From CAYSUS01 sp964434165 (GTDB taxonomy: Bacteria > Planctomycetota > Planctomycetia > Pirellulales > Thermoguttaceae): 64,000 bases of DNA. The DNA is taken from NCBI GenBank assembly GCA_964434165.1, contig CAYSUS010000034.1:5737-69736 (forward strand). The letters are read 5' to 3'. The position numbers and the translations under genes were made by a program. Shown in pieces: positions 8,356 to 16,274 of this stretch (position 1 is its first letter; every line of letters starts with the position of its first letter). The notes below the pieces were generated by a model. It made no database searches and was not told the DNA's origin. It was given only the letters and a program-made list of their open reading frames with translations.

Positions 8356-10011
8356 ATGACCAAACACATCTTCGTCACCGGCGGGGTGGTCAGCTCGCTG
8401 GGCAAGGGACTGACCAGCGCCTCGATCGGCATGCTCCTGGAAAACCGCGGGCTGTCGGTCCGCATGCAGAAGCTCGATCCGTACATCAACGTCGATCCGG
8501 GCACGATGAGCCCCTACCAGCATGGCGAGGTGTACGTGTTGGACGACGGCAGCGAGACCGACCTCGACCTGGGCCACTACGAGCGGTTCACCAACAGCCC
8601 GCTGACGCGCGACAGCAACTTCACCACCGGGCAGATCTACCAGGCGGTGATCACCAAGGAGCGCCGCGGCGAGTTCCTCGGCCAGACCGTGCAGGTCATC
8701 CCCCACATCACCAACGAGATCAAGTCGTCGATCTGCAAGCTCGACGGTCCCAACGTGGACGTCGTGATCACGGAGATCGGCGGCACGGTGGGCGACATCG
8801 AGAGCCTGCCCTTCCTGGAGGCCATCCGCCAGCTCTCCATCGACCTGGGCCGCGAGAACTGCCTCTACATCCACCTCACGCTGGTGCCGTACCTCAAGGC
8901 CGCGGCCGAGCTGAAGACCAAGCCCACCCAGCACTCGGTCGGTCAGTTGCGGCAGATCGGTATCCAGGCCGACATCCTCATCTGCCGCACGGAGCGGTCG
9001 CTCAGCCGCGACGAGCGGGGCAAGATCGCCCTGTTCTGCAACGTGCCCATCGACGCGGTGATCGAGGAGAAGGACAAGGACTTCTCGGTGTACGAGGTGC
9101 CGATCAGCCTGGTCGAGCACGGCCTGGACGAGCTGATCGTGCGCAAACTGGGTCTGAAGGCGGGCGAGTTGGACCTGGCGCAGTGGCGCGACCTGCTCCA
9201 CCGGCTCCGCAACCCGAAGCACGAGATCAGCATCGCCGTGGTGGGCAAGTACGCCGAGCACCGCGACGCCTACAAGTCGATCTACGAGGCCCTCGACCAC
9301 GGCGGCATCGCCCACTCGGCGCAAATCCGCATCCAGCGGATCCACAGCGAGGCCGTGGAGCGCGACGGCCCGGAGCGCCTTCTCTCCGGCATCGACGGCG
9401 TGCTGGTTCCCGGCGGCTTCGGCGAGCGCGGCATCGAGGGCAAGGTCGAGGCGATCCGCTTCGCGCGGACCAAGGGCATCCCGTTCTTCGGCATCTGCCT
9501 GGGAATGCAGTGCGCCGTGGTCGAGTTCGCGCGCAACGCCTGCGGCCTGGAGGGCGCCAACTCCACCGAGTTCAACAAGGACAATTCCCACCCGGTGATC
9601 TGCCTGTTGGATGAGCAGAAGACGATTACCGACAAGGGCGGGACCATGCGCCTGGGCGGGCAGGACTCGGCGCTCGCCCCAGGGAGCCGGGCGGCCGAGG
9701 CCTACGGGTCGCTGGCGATCTCGGAGCGGCACCGCCACCGCTACGAGTTCAACAACGCGTACCGCCAGCAGTTCGCCGCCCACGGAATGCAGATCACCGG
9801 CACCAACCCCGACGGCTCGCTGGTGGAGATCGTCGAGGTGGCCGACCATCCGTGGTTCGTGGGCGTGCAATTCCACCCCGAGTTCAAGTCGCAGCCCACC
9901 AACGCCCACCCGCTGTTCGCCCGCTTCGTGGGGGCGGCGGTCGAGCGTCATCAGTCTCGAAGCGAGCGGGCCTCTCCTCCGGCCCCGATGCAGCCGGTCT
10001 CGGGGGAGTAG
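8356..10011 (+). CDS. pyrG: CTP synthase
   Basis: ATP-dependent amination of UTP to CTP using glutamine. I start it at the ATG of MTKHIFVTGGVVSSLGKG, the universally conserved N-terminus. An open extension to 8269 would add 29 unconserved residues. The result is 551 residues, close to the usual 535-550. The synthetase half (about 1-270) shows the P-loop-like GGVVSSLGKGLTSAS and the GEVYVLDDGSETDLDLGHYERF block. The glutamine amidotransferase half has the Cys nucleophile in FFGICLGMQ and the His-Glu pair in VQFHPEFKS. A short Ser/Pro-rich C-terminal tail (last about 20 residues) is extra. It directly follows kdsB, which consumes CTP. Confidence 0.98.
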   Translation: MTKHIFVTGGVVSSLGKGLTSASIGMLLENRGLSVRMQKLDPYINVDPGTMSPYQHGEVYVLDDGSETDLDLGHYERFTNSPLTRDSNFTTGQIYQAVITKERRGEFLGQTVQVIPHITNEIKSSICKLDGPNVDVVITEIGGTVGDIESLPFLEAIRQLSIDLGRENCLYIHLTLVPYLKAAAELKTKPTQHSVGQLRQIGIQADILICRTERSLSRDERGKIALFCNVPIDAVIEEKDKDFSVYEVPISLVEHGLDELIVRKLGLKAGELDLAQWRDLLHRLRNPKHEISIAVVGKYAEHRDAYKSIYEALDHGGIAHSAQIRIQRIHSEAVERDGPERLLSGIDGVLVPGGFGERGIEGKVEAIRFARTKGIPFFGICLGMQCAVVEFARNACGLEGANSTEFNKDNSHPVICLLDEQKTITDKGGTMRLGGQDSALAPGSRAAEAYGSLAISERHRHRYEFNNAYRQQFAAHGMQITGTNPDGSLVEIVEVADHPWFVGVQFHPEFKSQPTNAHPLFARFVGAAVERHQSRSERASPPAPMQPVSGE

Positions 10012-10109
10012 GGCCTCTGCGGCGTGCGCGCGGCGCACCGTCCCGGCCCCCGCCACGAATCCCGGGGGCGCTTCACCCTCCAACAGCTCTCGGGGGCGAT
10101 TCAGGCACC

Positions 10110-11321
10110 CTACAGCAGCTCGTACTGCCCGGCTTGGAGGGCCGTGTCGAACAGGGCGATGACGTTCTCGGGCGGGACCTCGGCCTGGATGTTGTGCACG
10201 CTGGCGAGCACGTAGCCGCCGCCGGGGGCGAGGATGCGGAGGTTCTCGCGCACCTCGTCGGCCACCTGCTCGGGCGTGCCGAAGGCCAACGTCCCCTGGC
10301 AGTCGCAGGCCCCGCCCCAGAAGCAGAGCCGATCGCCGAACTCCCGCTTCAGCCTCACGGGGTCCATGCCCTTGGCCGTCGTCTGGACCGGGTTGAGGAT
10401 GTCCACGCCCATCTCGATAAGCGCGGGGAGGAAGTCGAAGATCGCCCCGTCGTTATGCATGAAGACCTTCATCTTCGTGTGCCGATGCACCCAGTCCAGA
10501 CCGCGCTTGTAGTAGGGCATCACCAGCTCGCGGAACATCCTCGGCGAGAGGAACGGGGCGTCCTGCGTGCCCAGGTCGTCGTTGAACTGGAGGATCTGCA
10601 CGCGGTCGCCCACCGCGGCCGTGAACCGGCGCAGGTTCTCGATCCAGGCCTCGGCGAGCCGCTCGTAGAGGGCCCGCACGTAGTCCGGCTCGGTGGCCAG
10701 CGTGATCATCCAGGCCTGGAAGTCGCCCGTCCCCAGCCCGAAGAACAGCTCGTACGGCGGCCCCATGGCGGCCATGATCGCGTAGTCGGAATTCTGCCAC
10801 CAGGCCTCGGCCTGGGCGTGGAGGTGATCGCACTCCTCCTCGCCGAGCATGGGTACGTCGAGCGTCTCCGGATCGGCGTGCGCCGCGCCGGGGTACTTGT
10901 CGAGCCGGTCGAAGTAGTACCCGCCGCGGGGCATCTGGGCGATGGGCGAGCCGTCGGGCTTGACCAGCAGCAGGTCGCCGTTCGGCTTGACCAGGGGATG
11001 GAATCCGCCCGGCACCTCGACCGGCGTGGAGTCGAACATCTTCCACGGCTTCCAGTCCTCGTTGCGGATGCCGAAGGCGACGACCTTGCGATTCAAGCCC
11101 ACCACGTCGGCGCCGAACCGCTCCAGAACGGGCCGCTCGACCTCGGCCAGCATCTGATAGACGTCGAATACGCGCGTCGGCGTGCCGAGCCCCAAGCGCT
11201 GCTTGAGCTTGTGGTAGGTCGAGGCCGCGATCCCCGACTGGCGCGTGGCACCGACGTCGATGGGCACACGGTCGGGCTCGCGATGCTCCAGGGCGCAGAT
11301 CACGCGTTCGCGCGAGTTCAT
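10110..11321 (-). CDS. Uroporphyrinogen decarboxylase-family protein (MtaA/CmuA-like)
   Basis: 403 residues of the UroD superfamily (PF01208), but not the HemE of heme synthesis. This planctomycete-rich subgroup begins MNSRERVICALEHREPDRVPI and contains HTKMKVFMHNDGAI, GVDILNPVQTTAKGMD, and FWGGACDCQGTLAFGTPEQV. In the related MtaA/MtbA/CmuA enzymes a His and two Cys bind zinc and activate a thiol for methyl transfer. Here the His of FMHND and the Cys pair in GGACDCQ are candidates, though the spacing is not classical. The next gene upstream on the same strand is a homocysteine S-methyltransferase, which supports a methyl-transfer role. No corrinoid protein gene is nearby. The substrate is unknown. 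Confidence 0.85.
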   Translation of the reverse strand: MNSRERVICALEHREPDRVPIDVGATRQSGIAASTYHKLKQRLGLGTPTRVFDVYQMLAEVERPVLERFGADVVGLNRKVVAFGIRNEDWKPWKMFDSTPVEVPGGFHPLVKPNGDLLLVKPDGSPIAQMPRGGYYFDRLDKYPGAAHADPETLDVPMLGEEECDHLHAQAEAWWQNSDYAIMAAMGPPYELFFGLGTGDFQAWMITLATEPDYVRALYERLAEAWIENLRRFTAAVGDRVQILQFNDDLGTQDAPFLSPRMFRELVMPYYKRGLDWVHRHTKMKVFMHNDGAIFDFLPALIEMGVDILNPVQTTAKGMDPVRLKREFGDRLCFWGGACDCQGTLAFGTPEQVADEVRENLRILAPGGGYVLASVHNIQAEVPPENVIALFDTALQAGQYELL

Positions 11322-11397
11322 GGTGTCTTCCAGGGAGGCGACTCAACGCGCAAAGAACGTGTTTGGAAATCCGCTTTGCGCTCGAGGGTCACCCGAT

Positions 11398-11548
11398 TCC
11401 CCGGCGGCTTGTCCGCCGGGTGAAGGAGTCTGGGAAGCTGGCCGGCTGACCCGCCCCAAACTGGTTCACCGCCCGGACAAGCCGGCAGGGGTCCGGCTTC
11501 TCGACGCGTGCGTTCTGGCTTCCCAGCCTCATTCACCTGCCCGACGAG
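11398..11548. repeat. Imperfect inverted-repeat element with hairpin arms
   Basis: This fills most of the 317-base gap 11322-11638 between the UroD-like and homocysteine methyltransferase genes. A perfect hairpin CCGGCGG/CCGCCGG (11401-11419) is followed by GTGAAGGAGTCTGGGAAGC. The opposite end carries the near-complement, with exact CTGGGAAGC (11430-11438) versus GCTTCCCAG (11518-11526), then a second G/C hairpin of the form CCGCCCGCTCGTCGGGC. Two hairpin-plus-19-mer arms facing each other suggest a MITE-like or structured RNA element. The rest of the gap holds no open frame with coding character. Confidence 0.5.
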
Positions 11549-11638
11549 CGGGCGGGGGTCCGATCATGTTACTCGGTAAGGCACGCCTGACAAAGCACCC
11601 AGCCGACCAACCGCAAGAGAGGATTTCAAAATGCGATC

Positions 11639-12514
11639 TCACCGTTCCGCCAGTTCCTGGCAGACGGCGCGGATGAAGTCGGGCGTGGTCCCGCAGCAGC
11701 CGCCGACGAAGCCGGCCCCGGCTTCGATCAGTGCCGGCACGAACGAGGCGAACTCCTCCGGCGTCTGGGAGTACACCGTTTCGCCGTCGATCACCTCGGG
11801 CAGGCCGGCGTTGGCCTTGATCCAGACCGGCCGGCCGCTGGCCGCGCGCAGCCGCCCACAGATCGGCACGAAGCCCTCGATCCCCTGCCCGCAATTCGAC
11901 CCGATCACGTCGGCCCCGGCGTCGAGCAGGCCCTCGGCCGCCTGCTCGGGCGTGGCGCCCATCATCGTGCGGTCCTTGTCCTTGCCCGAGTCGAAGACCA
12001 TGCAGGCCACCACGGGCAGCCCGGTGTCCTTGGCCGCCTGGACGGCGATGCCGGCCTCGGCCGGGTCGGACATGGTCTCGATAACGATGCCGTCGGCCCC
12101 GCCCTCGGCGATCGCCCCGACCTGCTCATCGAATGCCGCGCGCAGGTCCTCCTGCGAGACCTCGCCCATCACCAGCATCTTGCCGGTGGGGCCCACGGAG
12201 GCGAAGACCAAGGCCTTCTCGCCGGCCGCGCGGCGGGAGATCTCCACGCCGGCCCGGTTGATCTCCGCGGCCTGATCCGCCAGGCCGTGCCGGTCGAGAA
12301 CGAACCGGTTGGCCCCGAACGTGTTGGTGAGGATGACCAGACTGCCGGCCTCGACGTAGCTGCGGGCGACGTCTTCGATCTTGTCGGCGCTGTCGAGGTT
12401 CCAGGCATCGGGGCAGGCCCCCGTGGGAAGGCCTCGAAGCTGAAGCTGCGTGCCCCAGGCCCCGTCGGTCACGACCGGTCCCGGCGCAGTCAGTTGCGCG
12501 ATGAGCTCATGCAC
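11639..12514 (-). CDS. Homocysteine S-methyltransferase family protein
   Basis: 291-residue zinc-dependent methyltransferase resembling the N-terminal homocysteine module of MetH and the betaine-homocysteine enzymes. Visible features are VTDGAWGTQLQLRG at the N-terminus, LTNTFGANRF, FASVGPTGKML, and the zinc ligands: a Cys in GSNCGQG and the adjacent Cys pair in GGCCGTTP near the C-terminus. It would transfer a methyl group to homocysteine to form methionine. The cobalamin and activation modules of MetH are absent, so it must receive methyl groups from another protein or substrate. The UroD-like gene downstream on the same strand is a candidate partner. The gap between them (317 bases, with an inverted-repeat element) makes co-transcription uncertain. 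Confidence 0.92.
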   Translation of the reverse strand: MHELIAQLTAPGPVVTDGAWGTQLQLRGLPTGACPDAWNLDSADKIEDVARSYVEAGSLVILTNTFGANRFVLDRHGLADQAAEINRAGVEISRRAAGEKALVFASVGPTGKMLVMGEVSQEDLRAAFDEQVGAIAEGGADGIVIETMSDPAEAGIAVQAAKDTGLPVVACMVFDSGKDKDRTMMGATPEQAAEGLLDAGADVIGSNCGQGIEGFVPICGRLRAASGRPVWIKANAGLPEVIDGETVYSQTPEEFASFVPALIEAGAGFVGGCCGTTPDFIRAVCQELAER

Positions 12515-12720
12515 GGATTACTTACCCTTTCCATCGAGTCCAACGGGCCCCATTGTAGCCCCTCGGAAGGAGCGACAGAAGGCCCCGCCGGTTCGGGTCG
12601 TGGGGCTGCGGAAGTGACGCGCCTGGCCTCACGGCCGCACTTCCACCGCCCGCGGCCGGTCCATCTCGACCTGCTGGCTCGCCGCCTCGCCGCCGCTCGG
12701 GACGGTGACCGTGTGCGGCG

Positions 12721-12831
12721 TCAGCGGCGTCTTCCCGTCAAGGCGATGGCAATACTCAACACAATGCCGCCGGGTTGCTCGATAATCCGACCGTGCAGTT
12801 CGATCAGTTCCCCAAGGGTCAAACAGCGCAT
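12721..12831 (-). pseudogene. Doc (death-on-curing) toxin N-terminal remnant
   Basis: The 36-codon frame starts with LTLGELIELHGRIIEQ and PGG, the characteristic first 25 residues of Fic/Doc toxins of type II toxin-antitoxin modules. The sequence then diverges and stops, and the HPFxDGNKR catalytic block is absent from all frames downstream. Its ATG overlaps the preceding stop as TGATG (12829-12833), the coupling typical of toxin-antitoxin operons. I call it a decayed toxin; identification rests on a short match from memory. Confidence 0.45.
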
Positions 12832-12875
12832 CAGGCCAGTCGCTTGTACAGTTCGGCATACTTCTTGAGCACGCG
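12831..12875 (-). pseudogene. Antitoxin C-terminal remnant
   Basis: The frame ending at the TGA of 12831-12833 reads RVLKKYAELYKRLA at its end. This resembles the helical C-terminus of AbrB/MazE-type antitoxins that precede Doc toxins. Upstream of these 14 codons the sequence is taken over by palindromic repeat units, so the DNA-binding N-terminus is missing. Overlap of its stop with the Doc-like ATG is the main support. Confidence 0.35.
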
Positions 12876-12935
12876 GGTGTTCCCGCGAGGCAGAGCCTCC
12901 CCTGCGGGCCGCTCCCACGCAGGAGCCCGGGAGCG
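12872..12935. repeat. Cluster of short palindromes
   Basis: Three adjacent perfect hairpins occur: CGCGGG/CCCGCG (12872-12887), GAGGC/GCCTC (12887-12899, loop AGA) and CGCTCCC/GGGAGCG (12910-12935). They sit where the antitoxin remnant breaks off. The GAGGC-NNN-GCCTC unit recurs at 31156-31170, which suggests a dispersed REP-like family. Confidence 0.5.
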
Positions 12936-12958
12936 CGATTCAGGCACGAAGGCCTTCG

Positions 12959-14248
12959 TCAATACACCATCACCGGCCCGCCGGCCGGGGCGGCGTAGCC
13001 CTGCTCGTCGTGGTACAAATACACGGAGCATCCCGCGCCCGGGCGGATCGCGGTGCGACGCGCGTAGATCGTCCAGTGCCCGCCGGGCCAGTCCTCGCTG
13101 GGGGCGAGAACGCCGGGGTTCTTGCCCAAGCGGACGATGCCTTTGGGCCAGTCGTCGGGCAGGGTCTTGCTCACCTGCCACCGGCCGGCCTCTGGGTGCG
13201 CGAAGCGATCGGTCACGGGGACGATGGCCGCGTCGGACCGACCGTGCTGGCGGACCCAGTCGTACACGCCCACGCGGAAGTGGATGTAGGGCCGGTCCTG
13301 CGAGTCGATGAGGATCTTGCGCCCGCCGAGGGTGAACTCGTGCCCCGAGTCGAAGACCAGGCACTTCGTGTCGGCCTCGGCCTTGCTCACCGGCAGCGAG
13401 ACGGGCTGACCGGCCGCGTTTCGCCACGTGCCGTCGGCGCGGCGTTTCATGTAGTAGATGTTGTACCGGTACACGGCCTCGTGCAGCCCGGGGTACTTCA
13501 GCGGGCGCCACGGGTGCGGACGGTCCTCGGTCACGCGCGCGGCGTTGTCGTCCTTGTGGCACCAGAACACGTGGACCGTCTTGCGCTCGGCCCCGGGCAG
13601 GAAGAAGCAATAGGCCGCGGCCAGCCGGTCCGGCGGATCGAGGCGCATCTCGACGATCCGCTGCGGATCGCCCCAGGTGCGGCCGTCGTCGCCGCTTGCG
13701 CGTAATGTCCACGGCTCCATGTGTCCGCCGGCGCGGTAGAACAGCAGCATGCCGCCGTCGGCCATGCGCATCACCTGGGGATAGGTCGCCCGGGGCGTGG
13801 GCGGGGGCTGCTCGTCCCAAGAGGCGATGTCGTGCGGCCTGGTGCTTCGGGTATGCCGCATGGGCCCGCCGTGGCATCCGTGGAACACGTGCAGAAAGCC
13901 TCGCCGATCGATGCACAAGGCCGGGTTGCCGTGGTCGTCGTTCTTCAAACCGAGCTCCGAGAGCTGCACCGGCCCGGCCCAGCTCTTCTCCTTCTCGTCA
14001 TAGGCCATGGCGATGGGCCGGGCCTGGGCGCTGGAGAAGACGCAGAAGACCTTGTCCTCGGCCGCCACGGCGTGCGGCCAGATCACGTAGTCGTAGAAAG
14101 GAGCCATCAGGCGCCCGTCGCGGACGTTGCCCGGGCCGAGCAGGGCGAACGGGCGCGGCTGGGACGTTTCTGCCGCAGCGACCGAGGCGGTGACTAGCAG
14201 GGCCGAGAGGGCGAGGGGGAGGGAGCGGGTCATGAAGGAGCGTGTCAT
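12959..14248 (-). CDS. Exported BNR-4 repeat family protein
   Basis: 429-residue secreted protein with a likely five-to-six-bladed beta-propeller of the BNR_4 family, which contains putative polysaccharide-binding or degrading enzymes. The ATG at 14248 gives MTRSFMTRSLPLALSALLVTASVAAAET, a clean signal peptide, and GGAGA at 14256-14260 lies seven bases upstream. The longer open frame to 14380 and the internal ATG at 14233 lack such a site. Typical strands are RPIAMAYDEKEKSW, KNDDHGNPALCIDRRGFLHVFHGCHG, YPQVMRMADGGMLLFYRAGG, ASGDDGRTWGDPQRIV and DSQDRPYIHFRVGVYDW. The HGNP and HGCHGGPMRH blocks are conserved in relatives. No catalytic mechanism is established. The divergent neighbour is an exported esterase. 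Confidence 0.85.
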   Translation of the reverse strand: MTRSFMTRSLPLALSALLVTASVAAAETSQPRPFALLGPGNVRDGRLMAPFYDYVIWPHAVAAEDKVFCVFSSAQARPIAMAYDEKEKSWAGPVQLSELGLKNDDHGNPALCIDRRGFLHVFHGCHGGPMRHTRSTRPHDIASWDEQPPPTPRATYPQVMRMADGGMLLFYRAGGHMEPWTLRASGDDGRTWGDPQRIVEMRLDPPDRLAAAYCFFLPGAERKTVHVFWCHKDDNAARVTEDRPHPWRPLKYPGLHEAVYRYNIYYMKRRADGTWRNAAGQPVSLPVSKAEADTKCLVFDSGHEFTLGGRKILIDSQDRPYIHFRVGVYDWVRQHGRSDAAIVPVTDRFAHPEAGRWQVSKTLPDDWPKGIVRLGKNPGVLAPSEDWPGGHWTIYARRTAIRPGAGCSVYLYHDEQGYAAPAGGPVMVY

Positions 14249-14553
14249 GGGCGTGTCTCCGGGTGAAGGTGGCCCCTTCGTCGGACCAGGCGCGTGGGGG
14301 AGGGAACAAGCATGCCCCGAGAGGATGGACGCGAATTCGAATTGTAATCTCGATGGTCCCCGTTGAGAACGGCACGGCAACCGGGCTTTGCCGACCCGGC
14401 CGAGGACCTTGGGGCACGGTCAGGATTCAGCGGGTCGGGCTGGCACATCGAGGGGTCATTGCGATTCCGCTGGACCACGGCGAGTCGGGGGACAATAATC
14501 GGCGTGCTGAATACTAGCCCCCCCCATCCCCGCCGCATGCAAGGAGAACCCCC
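14249..14553. other. Divergent intergenic region
   Basis: 305 bases between the BNR-4 gene (minus) and the esterase gene (plus). It must carry both promoters. The only AT-rich patch is around 14330-14352 (GAATTCGAATTGTAATCT). No convincing -35/-10 pair or operator was found. Confidence 0.4.
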
Positions 14554-15474
14554 GTGAAGACGCTGCTCCCAGCCCGACCCCGCGTTTTCGCCGTCCTTCT
14601 CCTGCTCGCCTCCTCGGCCTCCGCCCAGGTCAACGAGAAGGTCGTCATCGAGCGGGACGTCGAGTACGGCCGCGTCGGGGATCGGGTCCTGAAGCTCGAC
14701 GTGGTCCGGCCCCGCGAGAAACCCGAGAGGCCCATGCCCGTCGTCTGCTTCGTCCACGGCGGCGGCTGGGCAGGCGGCAACAAGCGCGTGGGGGTGCCGC
14801 TGCTCGTCCCGATGGCCGAGAAGGGCTACTTCGGCGTCTCGGTCGGGTACCGGCTCACGGGCGAGGCGACCTGGCCCGCCCAGATCCACGACTGCAAGGC
14901 GGCGATCCGCTGGATCCGCGCCAGCGCAAAGAAGTACCACCTCGACCCGGACCGGATCGGCGTCTGGGGCATGTCGGCCGGCGGGCATCTGGTCGCGCTG
15001 CTCGGAACGTCCGGCGGCGTGAAGGCCCTGGAGGGCCAGTGCGGATCGCCGGACCAGTCGAGCCGCGTGACCTGCGTGCTGAACTGGTTCGGACCCGCGG
15101 ACCTCGTGGCCGCCAGCAAGGACCCCGAAGTGCTTCCGCGCGTCAAGCGGCTCCTGGACGGGCTGGTCGGCGGCCCGGCCGCGGACCATCAGGACGCGCT
15201 CAAGGCCGCCTCGCCGGTCACCTACGTCAGCCGCGACGACGCCCCGACCCTCACCATGCACGGCAGCAACGACCGGATCGTTCCGCTCTCCCAGGCGAAG
15301 ATGCTCGATGCCGCCCTGGACGAGGCGGGCGTCCCTTCGGCCCTGGTGATCGTCCACGGGGCGGGCCACGGGTTTGGGGGCGACGACGTCTTCAGCCGCT
15401 GCCGGGCGTTCTTCGACGAGCACCTTCGCGGCGGCGACGGGGAGCTGAAGGACGAGACGATTCGGGGCGAGTAG
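14554..15474 (+). CDS. Exported alpha/beta-hydrolase (esterase/BD-FAE-like)
   Basis: 306-residue secreted hydrolase, probably an esterase that removes acyl groups from polysaccharides or similar substrates. It uses a GTG start with AAGGAG at 14541-14546, seven bases upstream. A signal peptide covers residues 1-24 (LLLASSASAQ). The fold shows HGGGW (oxyanion hole), the nucleophile elbow GMSAGGH, the acid in HGSNDRIVP and the final His in GAGHGF. This HGGGW-GxSAGG layout matches the BD-FAE/hormone-sensitive-lipase-like group common in planctomycete glycan loci. Its stop lies two bases from the stop of the convergent trpC. Confidence 0.92.
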   Translation: MKTLLPARPRVFAVLLLLASSASAQVNEKVVIERDVEYGRVGDRVLKLDVVRPREKPERPMPVVCFVHGGGWAGGNKRVGVPLLVPMAEKGYFGVSVGYRLTGEATWPAQIHDCKAAIRWIRASAKKYHLDPDRIGVWGMSAGGHLVALLGTSGGVKALEGQCGSPDQSSRVTCVLNWFGPADLVAASKDPEVLPRVKRLLDGLVGGPAADHQDALKAASPVTYVSRDDAPTLTMHGSNDRIVPLSQAKMLDAALDEAGVPSALVIVHGAGHGFGGDDVFSRCRAFFDEHLRGGDGELKDETIRGE

Positions 15475-15475
15475 A

Positions 15476-16264
15476 TCAGCGCGGATTCCCCAACAGCGCG
15501 TCCACCGCCGCGCCCACGTCCGGCTGCGCCGCGAGGCTCTCACCCACGAGCATGGCCTGGACGCCCGCCTCCTGGAGGCGCAACGCGTCGGCCCAGGTGC
15601 GGATGCCGCTCTCGCCCACCAGAACGCGGTCGGCCGGCACCTTCGCCCGCATTCGGATCGTGTGCTCCAGATCGACCTCGAAGGTGCGCAGGTCGCGGTT
15701 GTTCACGCCGATCAGCCGGGCGCCGCACCGGAGCACGCGAGGCAGGTTCTCCGGCTCGTAGAGCTCCACGAGCGGCGTCATCCCCAGCGAGACGATCGTC
15801 TCGTAAAGGAGCACCAGGGCCGCGTCGTCCAGGCACTCGGCGATCAGCAGCACGGCGTCGGCCCCGGCCGCCCGGGCCTGGAGCGCCTGGTACGGGTCGA
15901 GGATGAAGTCCTTGCGCAACAGCGGCAGATCGACCTCGGCGCGGATCGCGCGGAGATAGTCCAGGCTGCCCTGGAAGTACGGCTCGTCGGTCAGCACGCT
16001 GATGCACGTCGCGCCGTGGTCCTGGTAGGTCCGCGCGATCCCCACCGGATCGAAGTCCTCGCGGATGACTCCTCTGGAGGGGCTGGCCTTTTTCACCTCG
16101 GCGATCAGGCGAATGGGCCCCGGCGCGGCCAGGGCCGCGAAGAAGTCGCGCGGCGGCGGGGCGTCGGCCGCGCGCCGCCGGAGCGCCGACTCCGCCAGCC
16201 GGGCCTTGGCGGCGGCGATCTCTTCGCGCTTGGTGGCGACGATCTGGTCGAGAATGGTGGGCAC
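15476..16264 (-). CDS. trpC: Indole-3-glycerol phosphate synthase
   Basis: Ring closure of CdRP to indole-3-glycerol phosphate in tryptophan synthesis. The 262-residue TIM barrel shows ILDQIVATKREEIA, IAEVKKASPSRG (catalytic Lys), ISVLTDEPYFQGS, LRKDFILDPYQ (second Lys), VNNRDLRTFEVD and GESGIRT, all standard. It uses a GTG start and lies only ten bases downstream of purH, with no clear ribosome-binding site of its own. Translational coupling to purH is therefore likely. No other trp gene is present, so the pathway genes are dispersed. Confidence 0.97.
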   Translation of the reverse strand: MPTILDQIVATKREEIAAAKARLAESALRRRAADAPPPRDFFAALAAPGPIRLIAEVKKASPSRGVIREDFDPVGIARTYQDHGATCISVLTDEPYFQGSLDYLRAIRAEVDLPLLRKDFILDPYQALQARAAGADAVLLIAECLDDAALVLLYETIVSLGMTPLVELYEPENLPRVLRCGARLIGVNNRDLRTFEVDLEHTIRMRAKVPADRVLVGESGIRTWADALRLQEAGVQAMLVGESLAAQPDVGAAVDALLGNPR

Positions 16265-16274
16265 GGGCGCGGGG

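Larger units (their letters stand above)
12515..12958. other. Degenerate intergenic region with gene remnants and palindromes
   Basis: This 444-base gap contains, on the minus strand, an antitoxin C-terminal remnant and a Doc toxin N-terminal remnant (annotated separately), and small palindromes at 12872-12935. The segment 12515-12720 shows no intact gene. A second minus-strand frame there ends with a Val/Pro-rich stretch (HTVTVPSGGEAASQQVEM) that could be the tail of another lost gene. Confidence 0.5.

Noticed and set aside
7429..10083. An 884-codon minus-strand open frame antisense to kdsB and pyrG
   Set aside because: It exists because of GC-rich codon bias in the real genes; it has low-complexity composition and no recognisable motif, while the plus-strand products are certain.
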